From positions 2,170,001 through 2,234,000 of the forward strand of contig NZ_AP025305.1 in assembly GCF_036492635.1 (NCBI RefSeq): DNA of 64,000 nt, read 5' to 3'. Numbering within the stretch: position 1 is the first letter of the stretch; each line of letters opens with the position of its first letter. This DNA comes from Aureibacter tunicatorum (GTDB taxonomy: Bacteria > Bacteroidota > Bacteroidia > Cytophagales > Cyclobacteriaceae). Of this stretch, positions 7,526 through 15,713 are shown one piece after another. The notes below the pieces were generated by a model. The model worked only from the letters and a program-made list of their open reading frames with translations, was not told the DNA's origin and searched no databases. Made by a program: the position numbers and the translations under genes.

Positions 7526-10120
7526 ATGCAAACAATTAAATGTGATTATCTTCAGCAACTTTACGTACTTCCATCGAAGTTCTCGGGAGTTGAAGAGTTG
7601 AGATATACAGGATATTTGGATAAAAAGTCAGCCTTTGTTTTTTCAGCGTTGACAGAATTGAAGAGGGTAGAATTTGGGAGCACAGCTTATTACTCTATCA
7701 AGTCGTTAATCGATCCGGTTTTGGAAGCTCCAAGTTTGGAGGAAATTCATGGATACCATAGTCTTTGTTATTCGTCGGAATTTTTTGAAAAATTGATCCG
7801 AAAGAAAACTTTTAGGAAGTTGGTGATCACTAACCCATCGAGCCTTCAGCTTTTACAGTTGGAAAAACTTTATGAGGAAGGTGGTTTGGACGGATTTCAT
7901 CTAGTAAGCAATAAATCAAACAGAGCTTATGAATCGGATTCCAAAAAGAAAATCATAGAAATTGATACTGACTTTTCAGGAGTATTGGATGATATTGCTG
8001 AAAAAATTTGCTTCAAGACAGGCGTTGACAAGCATTACGAATTTGAGTCAGATTTTTCAGAAGAAAAATGGGTGCAAGAATGCACATTAGCGATTTGGAC
8101 GAATGATTTTGATGCATTCAAGCGTTTGATTTATCTAGTTAAATACCTGCCATATCCTATCGGAGTTCAAAAGTATTTCCAATATCTGTTAATTAATTTC
8201 GTGGAATTTAGATATTGGAAGATTGGGGAAGAATATGCCAAAGCTTTGGGAAAGTTGTCAGACAATCCAATTTATGTTCCTTTGATCCAGCTTATGTTGT
8301 CTAAGTTAGAGGGAGTGAATTTGCATGTTATACCTCAAAAATTTCAGTCGTGGATTCCATTTTGTTCAAACGCATGCTCGATTGAATTTACAAGAGCGAT
8401 GACGGATGAGAATAAAATAATAGAATTCTCGGTGGATATGATTTCTAATCCTGATAAAATTACAAAGCTTGAGTTGAGTTATGTGCATTTGGATTCGGAT
8501 GTGTTGGATTTGAGCGAATTCACAGCTTTGGAAGAGTTGGTAATCAAAGAGCTAAGACTTCGAGATTTTATATTGCCTGAGAATTCTTGCTTGAAAAAGT
8601 TTGAAATGCTAAGGAGCTATGATAAAGCTGATTTGCCGGATTCATTGCTGAACTGCAAAGAGCTGGAGTATTTCAATTTTTATGATAAGCAATTGAACTT
8701 GAGTAGAAAGTTTTATGAATTGACTAAGCTTAACTATATCAATATTAGCTTTGACGGGGATGGCAAGGTGGAATTAACAAAAGATATTGGCAAGCTTGTA
8801 AATTTGGAGTTTTTAACGATCATAAATAGTCATGGTCTCTCGCGTGTTCCTAGAATGATACGAAGGTTGGAAAAACTTAGACATGTTTCTTTGCATGGCT
8901 CATATGCTTCAATTCCCGAAGAGATCTTTTTATTGCCGGTTTTGGAACAGCTTCATATCAGTTCCGATCATCTGGATGAAATCCCTAAAGCGCTTGACCA
9001 GTGTGTGGCATTTGATATTGAGGTCAAAGGAAGCAATATAAGAAGCGTGCCTTTAGGACAAGTTGGTCGATTAGGACCTGCTTTCAGTTGCGATACGGTT
9101 GATTTTCAGAATAGAGATTTGAATGATTTCTATATGGCAAAGAAAGGAGAGTACTTGCCACTGGAAAAGCATCAAGACTTTTTCAATATTCTTTACAATA
9201 GTTTTGAAGGTGCTGGCAAGGCGAGTATAGACTTGTATTTTGATGTTTTGGCAACAAATGAATCAAAATATATCTATGCGATTAACGATCAGATAGAGTA
9301 TTTCAATAAAGATCGAAAGAGCATCGCAAAGCATGGAATTCCTAAAGGAAGCAAGGTAGGGTTGATTGGAGATCTGCATGGCAATAGCGATATGCTCATT
9401 GCGCAATTAAATCAATTGGAAATATCATGGGCAGATATCGATAAGGAAACGCCAGAATATTTGATTGTCGGAAATAGTCCAACATGGAAAGATTGGTTGA
9501 GTGAAGGCGAGTTTGTGCTATGTTCAGAGTCGCAGATGATGGAATTTATTTCTAGCAAAGGCTTGAAGCAATTCAATACACCTGAGGGCAAGCAATCTAT
9601 CGCTCAAATAGAAAATTTGCTGTATAGCAAGGAAGGCTCAAATCAGAGACTTGGACTTGAGATGTTGATGAGCATGGGCTTGCCTAAAGAGTTGGAGCTT
9701 TTGGTGTTGGTGATCGCAAAGAATACTTTATTGCCGGAAGATATAAATCATGACCCCGAGGTGCCTGAGCTGGCGGAGCGAATAATTAGAGCTTATACTT
9801 CGGATTTTAGGATGCTGAGCGTTTTGGACAATGAAAATAAAGCGCTTGATTATGATTGGGATAAGAATCATTGGTTTATGCCGGAAAAGGTTTTTACAGA
9901 GTTAAATGACTATAATCAAAGAGATAATAATATTTCTAGAAGAGGATATATTTGCTGGCATTTGCTGTGGAAGTTGACGCATAATTCGGTTGTTTTCATT
10001 GACCTGTTTAATAAGCTTAGAAATGATTACTTGATCGAAGAAATGGATTATTTTAAAGAGAAAAATCAAGAAATAATCGATGATGGCTATAAGTTTAACA
10101 TACTAAGAAGGAAGCAATAG
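7526..10120 (+). CDS. Giant cytoplasmic LRR protein with BRCT-like segment and helical repeat
   Basis: This 864-aa protein has no signal peptide. The N-terminal ~110 residues look like degenerate LRRs, about 150–290 is helical, and about 290–520 holds clear leucine-rich repeats (LEELVIKEL, LEYFNFYD, LEFLTIIN, LRHVSLHG, LEQLHISSD). About 603–680 resembles a BRCT fold: SKVGLIGDLHG, then EYLIVGNSPTWKDW, then a SESQMMEFI helix. About 690–860 is a HEAT-like helical region. The same order occurs in the 926-aa protein at 21116–23896, and most of it in the next gene. It is the first gene of the STM4011–4015-like cluster and ends 2 nt before the next start. Its role is unknown; a scaffold or recognition subunit is inferred. 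Confidence 0.8.
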   Translation: MQTIKCDYLQQLYVLPSKFSGVEELRYTGYLDKKSAFVFSALTELKRVEFGSTAYYSIKSLIDPVLEAPSLEEIHGYHSLCYSSEFFEKLIRKKTFRKLVITNPSSLQLLQLEKLYEEGGLDGFHLVSNKSNRAYESDSKKKIIEIDTDFSGVLDDIAEKICFKTGVDKHYEFESDFSEEKWVQECTLAIWTNDFDAFKRLIYLVKYLPYPIGVQKYFQYLLINFVEFRYWKIGEEYAKALGKLSDNPIYVPLIQLMLSKLEGVNLHVIPQKFQSWIPFCSNACSIEFTRAMTDENKIIEFSVDMISNPDKITKLELSYVHLDSDVLDLSEFTALEELVIKELRLRDFILPENSCLKKFEMLRSYDKADLPDSLLNCKELEYFNFYDKQLNLSRKFYELTKLNYINISFDGDGKVELTKDIGKLVNLEFLTIINSHGLSRVPRMIRRLEKLRHVSLHGSYASIPEEIFLLPVLEQLHISSDHLDEIPKALDQCVAFDIEVKGSNIRSVPLGQVGRLGPAFSCDTVDFQNRDLNDFYMAKKGEYLPLEKHQDFFNILYNSFEGAGKASIDLYFDVLATNESKYIYAINDQIEYFNKDRKSIAKHGIPKGSKVGLIGDLHGNSDMLIAQLNQLEISWADIDKETPEYLIVGNSPTWKDWLSEGEFVLCSESQMMEFISSKGLKQFNTPEGKQSIAQIENLLYSKEGSNQRLGLEMLMSMGLPKELELLVLVIAKNTLLPEDINHDPEVPELAERIIRAYTSDFRMLSVLDNENKALDYDWDKNHWFMPEKVFTELNDYNQRDNNISRRGYICWHLLWKLTHNSVVFIDLFNKLRNDYLIEEMDYFKEKNQEIIDDGYKFNILRRKQ

Positions 10121-10122
10121 TT

Positions 10123-11901
10123 ATGAGCAAAGATAATTTAATAACAAGGAATGCAAAGGATCTTAATCGCCTTCTTAGCCATAGCAGGAGCGAGTTCGAA
10201 GTTGTTGTATTTTCGGGAAGCATCAATCAGATTGAAGAAAAGTATATCCAGCGCAAGCATTCGGTGAAAGAGTTTCAACTGTCCGGCAAAGGATATGCCT
10301 CGGAAGATATCAAAGATGCGATTATTCATGGCGAATCCGTCGATGAGATTGTAAAGAGAAAGAATAATCCAGTCAAGCTTTTTCAATTTCCAAATTTGGA
10401 AACGCTTCAAATTGATCATGATTCTCAATTGTCGACAGAGCTTTTGACAGCTATTGGCAATCATGCGAATTTCAAAAAATTGGTCATCAGCACACCAAGC
10501 CAAGAGCAACAGCAATGGTTGCTTGAGCAGGTTGATATTTCTTTATTTGAAAGATGGATTGATAATGCACAACAAATCGACTTGATGCCTGTCGGTAGCT
10601 TGACAATAGAATTTCAAGGAGAGTTATGCGATGAATTGAGATCGAGATGTGAACACATTATTGATTATTTGAATGAACCTTACCCTAAGGTCGGTATTCC
10701 GCTAGGACTTGAAGAGGCGCAAGAACAGCTAGAGTCTGTGGTGTCAGCTAAGGAAAAGCTGAAGTTGTTTCATTTGTTCCCGCATATATTGTCTTGGAAA
10801 TGGTCGGAGGATGAAAAAGTGCTTCTTGATAAAGCATTGAGACATTGTTTGATGAATCAGGTTTTTAATGCCGAAGGAAGTGACTATGCTTTGATGGAGG
10901 GGATTATGAAAAGGAAAAAGTATTCCGCATTGCTGTATTTGATTTTTGATCAAGTGCTTCGCTTAAATCTCAGGATAGTTGATTATGAGTCTCTTGCGAT
11001 TACTCAGTATTTCAGGAAGGCCAACAGTATTATTGTTGATTTTATCGTGAATGAAGATAATTCCTACATGACGCTTTCATTGGAGCATTTTTATTATCCG
11101 ATGAACTATAAAAGCCTTACGTTTTTGAACATCGGAAATAAATACCATGCTCAGGATTTTTCGGACTTTCATAATATGGAAGAGATCCGGATCGAAAGTG
11201 AAAATCTCGGAAATCCTTTCTTCGGGTTTCATCCTAAACTCAAAAAGGTAATTATAAAAGACTCTCAGTTAAACAATTTTCCAGAGTCGCTGTGCAGTAC
11301 TCCTGTTGAATCTATTGTTTTGCAAATGTCTACGATTTCCCTTCCAGCCCAGATAAAAAATATGAAGTCTTTGAAATTTTTTCAGTGGATAAGCAATGAA
11401 AGTTTGCCGATCACAGAGCGATTAAAATTCAATGATCAGATTGTGATCAAAGGCTTTGTCAAAAAATATCCTTTGCGAAAAGCTCAAAAATCAAAAAACG
11501 AATTTCAAGATTCGTTATTCAGCGATGAGTTGTCGACTCAATTGGACGCTATAAAGCAAATAGGCACACATGATAAGTGGGAAGAATGGATTTGGCATTT
11601 GCTTGTGATTGCCAAAGTCTCCAAATATGCGGAAGCACGCGAAGAAGCACGGCATATTATAAATATGTTTTGCACTACTGAGCATTTTTTAAAGCAATTA
11701 GAGAAAAATGATGTATTATTGAAAGAGAACTACAATGGTTTGAAAGTAAATAATATTTTTAGTGAATTTCCTCTAGTTAGTCAAATAGAATGTCTTGAAT
11801 ACGCTTACAGGATAACTGGAGAAGAGTTGATCTTGTGGAAAAAGGCTGAACTTGAAATGCTGAGCGAGGAAATCAAAGACCCTGTTGTTGAGATTATTTA
11901 A
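10123..11901 (+). CDS. LRR/helical-repeat protein, paralogue lacking the BRCT-like segment
   Basis: A 592-aa cytoplasmic protein starting 2 nt after the previous gene. It aligns by eye with the 864-aa neighbour: FKKLVISTPSQ matches FRKLVITNPSS, and ITQYFRKANSIIVDFIV matches IEFTRAMTDENKIIEFSV at the start of the second LRR block. The C-terminal helical block (QLDAIKQIG..., LLVIAK) matches QRLGLEMLMSMG..., LVLVIAK. The BRCT-like part that lies between LRRs and helical repeat in the neighbour is missing, giving a shorter version of the same architecture. It most likely arose by tandem duplication and divergence. Function unknown. Confidence 0.75.
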   Translation: MSKDNLITRNAKDLNRLLSHSRSEFEVVVFSGSINQIEEKYIQRKHSVKEFQLSGKGYASEDIKDAIIHGESVDEIVKRKNNPVKLFQFPNLETLQIDHDSQLSTELLTAIGNHANFKKLVISTPSQEQQQWLLEQVDISLFERWIDNAQQIDLMPVGSLTIEFQGELCDELRSRCEHIIDYLNEPYPKVGIPLGLEEAQEQLESVVSAKEKLKLFHLFPHILSWKWSEDEKVLLDKALRHCLMNQVFNAEGSDYALMEGIMKRKKYSALLYLIFDQVLRLNLRIVDYESLAITQYFRKANSIIVDFIVNEDNSYMTLSLEHFYYPMNYKSLTFLNIGNKYHAQDFSDFHNMEEIRIESENLGNPFFGFHPKLKKVIIKDSQLNNFPESLCSTPVESIVLQMSTISLPAQIKNMKSLKFFQWISNESLPITERLKFNDQIVIKGFVKKYPLRKAQKSKNEFQDSLFSDELSTQLDAIKQIGTHDKWEEWIWHLLVIAKVSKYAEAREEARHIINMFCTTEHFLKQLEKNDVLLKENYNGLKVNNIFSEFPLVSQIECLEYAYRITGEELILWKKAELEMLSEEIKDPVVEII

Positions 11902-11914
11902 ACGTATAAAATAA

Positions 11915-12835
11915 ATGACTGACACACATTTTTATAGAAAGCAAGTTGAGAATTTTGACCCGAATAAAGGGATTGAAGATGAGCGCAAGTCATATCGCTT
12001 GACATGCGAATATGATGATGATCAACAAGTAATGCTGGATCTGATTGACAAATTTTGTTCTGACCCAAAAGCAACCTCTGTGAATGCTTTAGTGATTGGC
12101 ATGTGGGGAGAGCCATGGGATTGTTCTTCTGAAGATACAGTCAAGAAATTGGTTGAGAATAAAGATAAGTTGCAACAGCTTGAAGCGCTCTATATCGGGG
12201 ATATGACTTTTGAGGATTGTGAAATATCTTGGATTATTCAATCAAACGTGGAGGCCGTTTTTGAAGCATTTCCAAATCTAAAATTATTGAAACTTCGAGG
12301 CGGAAACGAGCTGGAATTAGGGACTGTCAAGCATGAGAGCTTGGAAGCCTTAATTATCCACACAGGTGGTGTCGGGAAAAGTGTGCTTCATAGCATGGCA
12401 GGAGCTGAACTGCCTTCGTTGAAGTATTTGGAAATCTGGCTTGGAACAGATGAATATGGTTTTGATGGATCTGTGGAGGATGTGAAGCCATTGATGAAAG
12501 CGGATTTGTTCCCAAATTTAACGTTTCTTGGATTGCAAAACTCTTGCATCGCTGATGATATTGCAATTGCTTTTGCTGAGCAAACATTGCAAGAGACTTT
12601 AAAGCATGTCGACTTTTCGATGGGAGTGATGACAGACAAGGGAATGGAAGTTCTGATGTCTTCAGGCGTATTAAATTCTTTGGAAACGTTGAATGTGGAG
12701 AGCAATTATCTGTCGGAAAAAATCTTGACGGAAGCGAATAATTCTTTGAGCCTAAGTTTAATTTCCGGTAGTCAGAAAGAAGATGAAGACGAGGATGATG
12801 AAGACCCTTGGAGATATGTAGATGTTGGAGAGTAA
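11915..12835 (+). CDS. STM4015-family leucine-rich-repeat protein
   Basis: A 306-aa protein matching the STM4015 family as I know it: the segment ALVIGMWGEPWDCSSED, then LEALYIGDMTFEDCEISWI, a QSNVEAVFEAFPNLKLLKLRG repeat, LEALIIHTGG, a LKYLEIWLGTDEYGFDG repeat, and the acidic tail ending WRYVDVGE. LRR repeats of about 24–28 residues fill most of the length, and there is no signal peptide. STM4015 proteins are encoded with the ATP-grasp, hydrolase and two radical-SAM proteins that follow here; no biochemical function is established. It overlaps the next gene by 14 nt, implying translational coupling. Confidence 0.9.
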   Translation: MTDTHFYRKQVENFDPNKGIEDERKSYRLTCEYDDDQQVMLDLIDKFCSDPKATSVNALVIGMWGEPWDCSSEDTVKKLVENKDKLQQLEALYIGDMTFEDCEISWIIQSNVEAVFEAFPNLKLLKLRGGNELELGTVKHESLEALIIHTGGVGKSVLHSMAGAELPSLKYLEIWLGTDEYGFDGSVEDVKPLMKADLFPNLTFLGLQNSCIADDIAIAFAEQTLQETLKHVDFSMGVMTDKGMEVLMSSGVLNSLETLNVESNYLSEKILTEANNSLSLSLISGSQKEDEDEDDEDPWRYVDVGE

Positions 12836-14003
12836 TAAACATTTAGATCAAAACTCTTCGAAAAAGTTAAAGGTTCGAAGAGTTTTGATCATAGGCAATC
12901 CAGAAAACAGACGAGTAGAATTATTTACTGAGGCATGTAAAAATCGAAACTTGGATTTTGATGTGCTGTCGTGGAAGGAGCTTTTGACAAATCCCAAAGT
13001 GCTTGAATCTAAGTTGGAAGAAGTGGACTTTGTGAAAATCGAATCTTACGGTGAGGATTTCGAGGTGTTTAAAATGCTTTTGAAGTGGGGAGCAAAGGAA
13101 GCGGAGCATGAAGACTCACCATCGATTTCAGAGAAGGTTCTTGAGAGCTTTAAGGAAGAAAAAGGAAGGATTCTTTATTCTCGACAGTGCTATTTGGGCT
13201 TCAAAAGTGTCTTGAATTTCATAAAGCAAAAGGCGTATGGCAAGGTGGAATTTTTGAATTCGCCGGAAGCCATTCAGATGATGTTTGACAAGATTGGTAC
13301 GCATAAAGCGCTTGATAATCATCGTGTAGCCAAAACTAAATTTTTAGGAATAGTGGGTTCTTATAATCATTTGTTGGATCTGATGAATGATGAAAAATGT
13401 TTTCAAGTGTTTGTGAAGTTGGCGCATGGTTCGTCATCTTCAGGTGTGATGGCTTATCGAAAAGCAAGAAATAGAGAAGAGCTGAAGACTTCTGTGGAAT
13501 TGGTGAAAGAAAACGGATCGATAAAGTGTTTTAATTCTCTAAAAATAAGAACATATAAGAACCCCCAAGACATTAAAGCAATCATAGATACGCTCGCAAA
13601 GGAAGTTCTTATCGTTGAAAAATGGGAGCCCAAAGCAAGTATTGGAAAAGAAATCTTTGATTTGCGGATCGTGGTGATTGGAAATGAAGCCAAACACGCA
13701 GTCATGCGTTGCAGTCAATCGCCGATGACAAATCTTCATCTGGGTAATCGAAGAGGAGATCTGGAAGCATTGAAAAATCGTCTTGGCTTTGAGTTTTGGA
13801 CGGAATTGCAACAGTTGGCATTGAAAGCAGTACATGCGATTCCTGAGGCTAATCTCGCTGGTGTGGATGTGTTGATTACTTCGAATTTCAATCAAGCCAA
13901 AGTCATTGAAGTAAATGCTTTCGGAGACTTGTTGCCAAATATTTATAACGAGGCAAAAAGAACGACCTATGAAGAGGAGGTTGAATTTATCTTAAACCAT
14001 TAA
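12822..14003 (+). CDS. STM4014-family ATP-grasp protein
   Basis: This 393-aa protein begins with a Rossmann-like strand (RRVLIIGNPENRRVE) and ends in an ATP-grasp region: LIVEKWEPKAS, DLRIVVIG, MRCSQSPMTNLHLGN followed by RRGD, GVDVL and the metal-binding strand VIEVNAFGDLLP. Such enzymes join a carboxylate to an amine or thiol through an acyl-phosphate. No substrate is known for the STM4014 family. The ATG at 12822 lies inside the end of the STM4015 gene and is the only ATG before the conserved core. A perfect 17-bp inverted repeat falls within its codons 9–23, so translation initiation may be affected by RNA structure. Confidence 0.88.
   Translation: MLESNKHLDQNSSKKLKVRRVLIIGNPENRRVELFTEACKNRNLDFDVLSWKELLTNPKVLESKLEEVDFVKIESYGEDFEVFKMLLKWGAKEAEHEDSPSISEKVLESFKEEKGRILYSRQCYLGFKSVLNFIKQKAYGKVEFLNSPEAIQMMFDKIGTHKALDNHRVAKTKFLGIVGSYNHLLDLMNDEKCFQVFVKLAHGSSSSGVMAYRKARNREELKTSVELVKENGSIKCFNSLKIRTYKNPQDIKAIIDTLAKEVLIVEKWEPKASIGKEIFDLRIVVIGNEAKHAVMRCSQSPMTNLHLGNRRGDLEALKNRLGFEFWTELQQLALKAVHAIPEANLAGVDVLITSNFNQAKVIEVNAFGDLLPNIYNEAKRTTYEEEVEFILNH
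12846..12890 (+). repeat. Perfect 17-bp inverted repeat at the start of the ATP-grasp gene
   Basis: GATCAAAACTCTTCGAA (12846–12862) is repeated in exact reverse complement at 12874–12890, with an 11-nt loop. The structure begins 24 nt after the ATP-grasp start codon and 10 nt after the STM4015 stop codon. In RNA it would form a very stable hairpin; no U-run follows, so a simple terminator is unlikely. Confidence 0.9.
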
Positions 14004-14014
14004 TTAAGAAAATA

Positions 14015-14746
14015 ATGTCAATGTATGAAATAGAATGGTTAGTTCGTGAGAGTGTTGAGCTTGTTGCGTGCTCTAAATCTTTTGATGCGGATAAAAGAAA
14101 TATCGTTTCAAATCTTTACCAAATTCAGCAATTTTTTGATTGTGGCCATACCTATCATAAATGTTGGGATCTGCTTGAGAATATGAATTATATTTTTTCC
14201 ATTGAGCCGAATGAGCACCCTCTATATAGTCAGCACAAGGAGTATTTTGAATCTGTGTCGGCAAAAGGAACTTTCTATCATACGAATTTGTATGCAAGTG
14301 AAATTCAAGGCATACAGAGAGCAGAAGAGGAGGAAAGTGAAGGATATTTTGATGGAGAGAGCCAGAAAGTTGTCTTTTGGTATGGTAACCCTCTATGGGA
14401 GAAGTTGAAGAAAGAAGAAGGCGAGGAGAATCCTTCGGAAATTAATCCTCATTTGCTTTTTTTGAAATTGATCGAGGAAGCGAACTCATGTCAGAACAGA
14501 GAACTTCTATATAATCTTATTGGATTTGCTCTGAACTTTAATCTAGGTTTGGTGAATACCGGAGAAACTGAGGAAGAGCTGAAGGGTAAGTATTTTAACA
14601 GAATTATCGATATTTTTAAATCTGTTGCGTTTGAAAAATCTGATTGTTTTCACGATTCATTCAGAATTCCGGATGAGAGTATAATCGAAAACCAAGATTA
14701 TTTCAAGCCAATTCAGACAGCGATGTTCAAAATGATTTATTCATAA
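14015..14746 (+). CDS. Unknown protein embedded in the STM4011–4015-like cluster
   Basis: A 243-aa, acidic, mostly helical protein without signal peptide or membrane segment, placed between the ATP-grasp and hydrolase genes (11-nt and 18-nt spacing). It is not one of the five STM401x families I recognise. Visible points are a Cys/His pair of segments (FFDCGHTYHKCWDLL), an acidic stretch (QRAEEEESEGYFDGE) and a C-terminal helical half (LLYNLIGFALNFNLGLVNTG). Its position inside a tight operon argues that it works with the neighbours, perhaps as a carrier, substrate or adaptor, but nothing in the sequence says which. Confidence 0.7.
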   Translation: MSMYEIEWLVRESVELVACSKSFDADKRNIVSNLYQIQQFFDCGHTYHKCWDLLENMNYIFSIEPNEHPLYSQHKEYFESVSAKGTFYHTNLYASEIQGIQRAEEEESEGYFDGESQKVVFWYGNPLWEKLKKEEGEENPSEINPHLLFLKLIEEANSCQNRELLYNLIGFALNFNLGLVNTGETEEELKGKYFNRIIDIFKSVAFEKSDCFHDSFRIPDESIIENQDYFKPIQTAMFKMIYS

Positions 14747-14764
14747 TGCATAAATGATATTGTA

Positions 14765-15547
14765 ATGAGAATGAAGGATATTGTTGGGAAGTATGATATT
14801 GTTTTGATCACACTGGATACTTTGAGATATGATGTTGCTCAAGATTTGTTTCTTAATAAAGAATTGCCAAATTTTGAAAAGCACTTGTCTGATGAAGGAT
14901 GGGAAAAAAGGCATGCACCGGGAAGCTTCACATATGCGTCTCATCACGCGATTTTTTCCGGTTTTTTTCCGACGCCAATAGATAATCCCAAAGGGGAAAG
15001 ACTCTTCGCAACCCGTTTTGCAGGAAGCGAGACTTCTACAGACAATACATTTGTATTTGAAGAGGCGACGATCATTGAAGGCTTGAAAAGTGAAGGCTAC
15101 CATACTGCGTGCATAGGAGGCGTAGGATTTTTTAATAAGCAAACGGCATTAAGCCGGGTTTTTCCTGACATGTTTGACGAGAGTCATTGGCAAGCAGAGT
15201 TTGGAGTGACTGAACCGGATTCAACAGAAAACCAGTTTGAAAAAGCGGTAGAAATTCTTGAAAATCTAGACGAACAAAGACTGTTTTTATTTATCAATGT
15301 GTCTGCTATTCATCAGCCGAATTGCTTTTATGTCGAAGGGCAAAAAACGGATAACATCCATTCGCATGCTGAAGCTTTGAAATATGTAGATAGTAAATTG
15401 CCAATATTGATGAACGCTTTTAAGAATCGGCCAACACTGTTCTTGTTTATGGGAGATCATGGGACAGCTTATGGAGAAGGAGGATATGAAGGCCATCGAT
15501 TAGCTCATGAAGTGGTATGGAATGTTCCATATGCGATGTTTAAGTAA
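14765..15547 (+). CDS. STM4013/SEN3800-family hydrolase (alkaline phosphatase superfamily)
   Basis: A 260-aa cytoplasmic enzyme with sulfatase/alkaline-phosphatase-superfamily motifs. DIVLITLDTLRYDVAQ at the N-terminus gives the metal-binding Asp and a following Thr as candidate nucleophile. FTYASHHAIFSGFFPT follows, and FLFMGDHGTAYGEGGYEGH near the C-terminus gives the second metal-binding Asp/His pair. At 260 aa it is short for the superfamily but of the size I expect for STM4013. The family is predicted to hydrolyse phosphate, phosphonate or sulfate esters; the substrate is unknown. The chosen ATG (MRMKDIVG) leads straight into the first motif. Confidence 0.88.
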   Translation: MRMKDIVGKYDIVLITLDTLRYDVAQDLFLNKELPNFEKHLSDEGWEKRHAPGSFTYASHHAIFSGFFPTPIDNPKGERLFATRFAGSETSTDNTFVFEEATIIEGLKSEGYHTACIGGVGFFNKQTALSRVFPDMFDESHWQAEFGVTEPDSTENQFEKAVEILENLDEQRLFLFINVSAIHQPNCFYVEGQKTDNIHSHAEALKYVDSKLPILMNAFKNRPTLFLFMGDHGTAYGEGGYEGHRLAHEVVWNVPYAMFK

Positions 15548-15595
15548 CCAATCAGAGTTATTTTCATATTTGCAATGTTGGTGATATTTGATAAA

Positions 15596-15666
15596 ACACC
15601 CCTTCTTTCACTTCAAAGGAGAGTTTTGCTGTTTTCAAAACTAAATTTTATACTTGAAAACAAGAG
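15596..15666 (+). repeat. Degenerate remnant of the right end of the DUF559 element
   Basis: The spacer between the hydrolase and STM4012-like genes can be aligned with the right end and right flank of the element at 18914–18990. Shared features are an ACA-CCCCTTC start, CTTCAAAGG, a GTTTT(G/A)CT step and TTTATACTTGAAA. No left end or nuclease remnant is visible. It looks like an old solo end or a partly deleted copy. Confidence 0.5.
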
Positions 15667-15699
15667 ATTTATTTTGATCAACTACTTAATAATAGAATA

Positions 15700-15705
15700 G
15701 AGGAG
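15700..15705 (+). promoter_or_regulatory. Ribosome binding site (GAGGAG) before a TTG start
   Basis: GAGGAG lies 8 nt before the TTG at 15714. An in-frame TAG at 15693 leaves the TTG as the only usual start codon before the conserved N-terminal residues, so this strong Shine-Dalgarno decides the start. Such a site is unusual in a phylum where these sequences are mostly weak. Confidence 0.6.
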
Positions 15706-15713
15706 AAAAGAAA

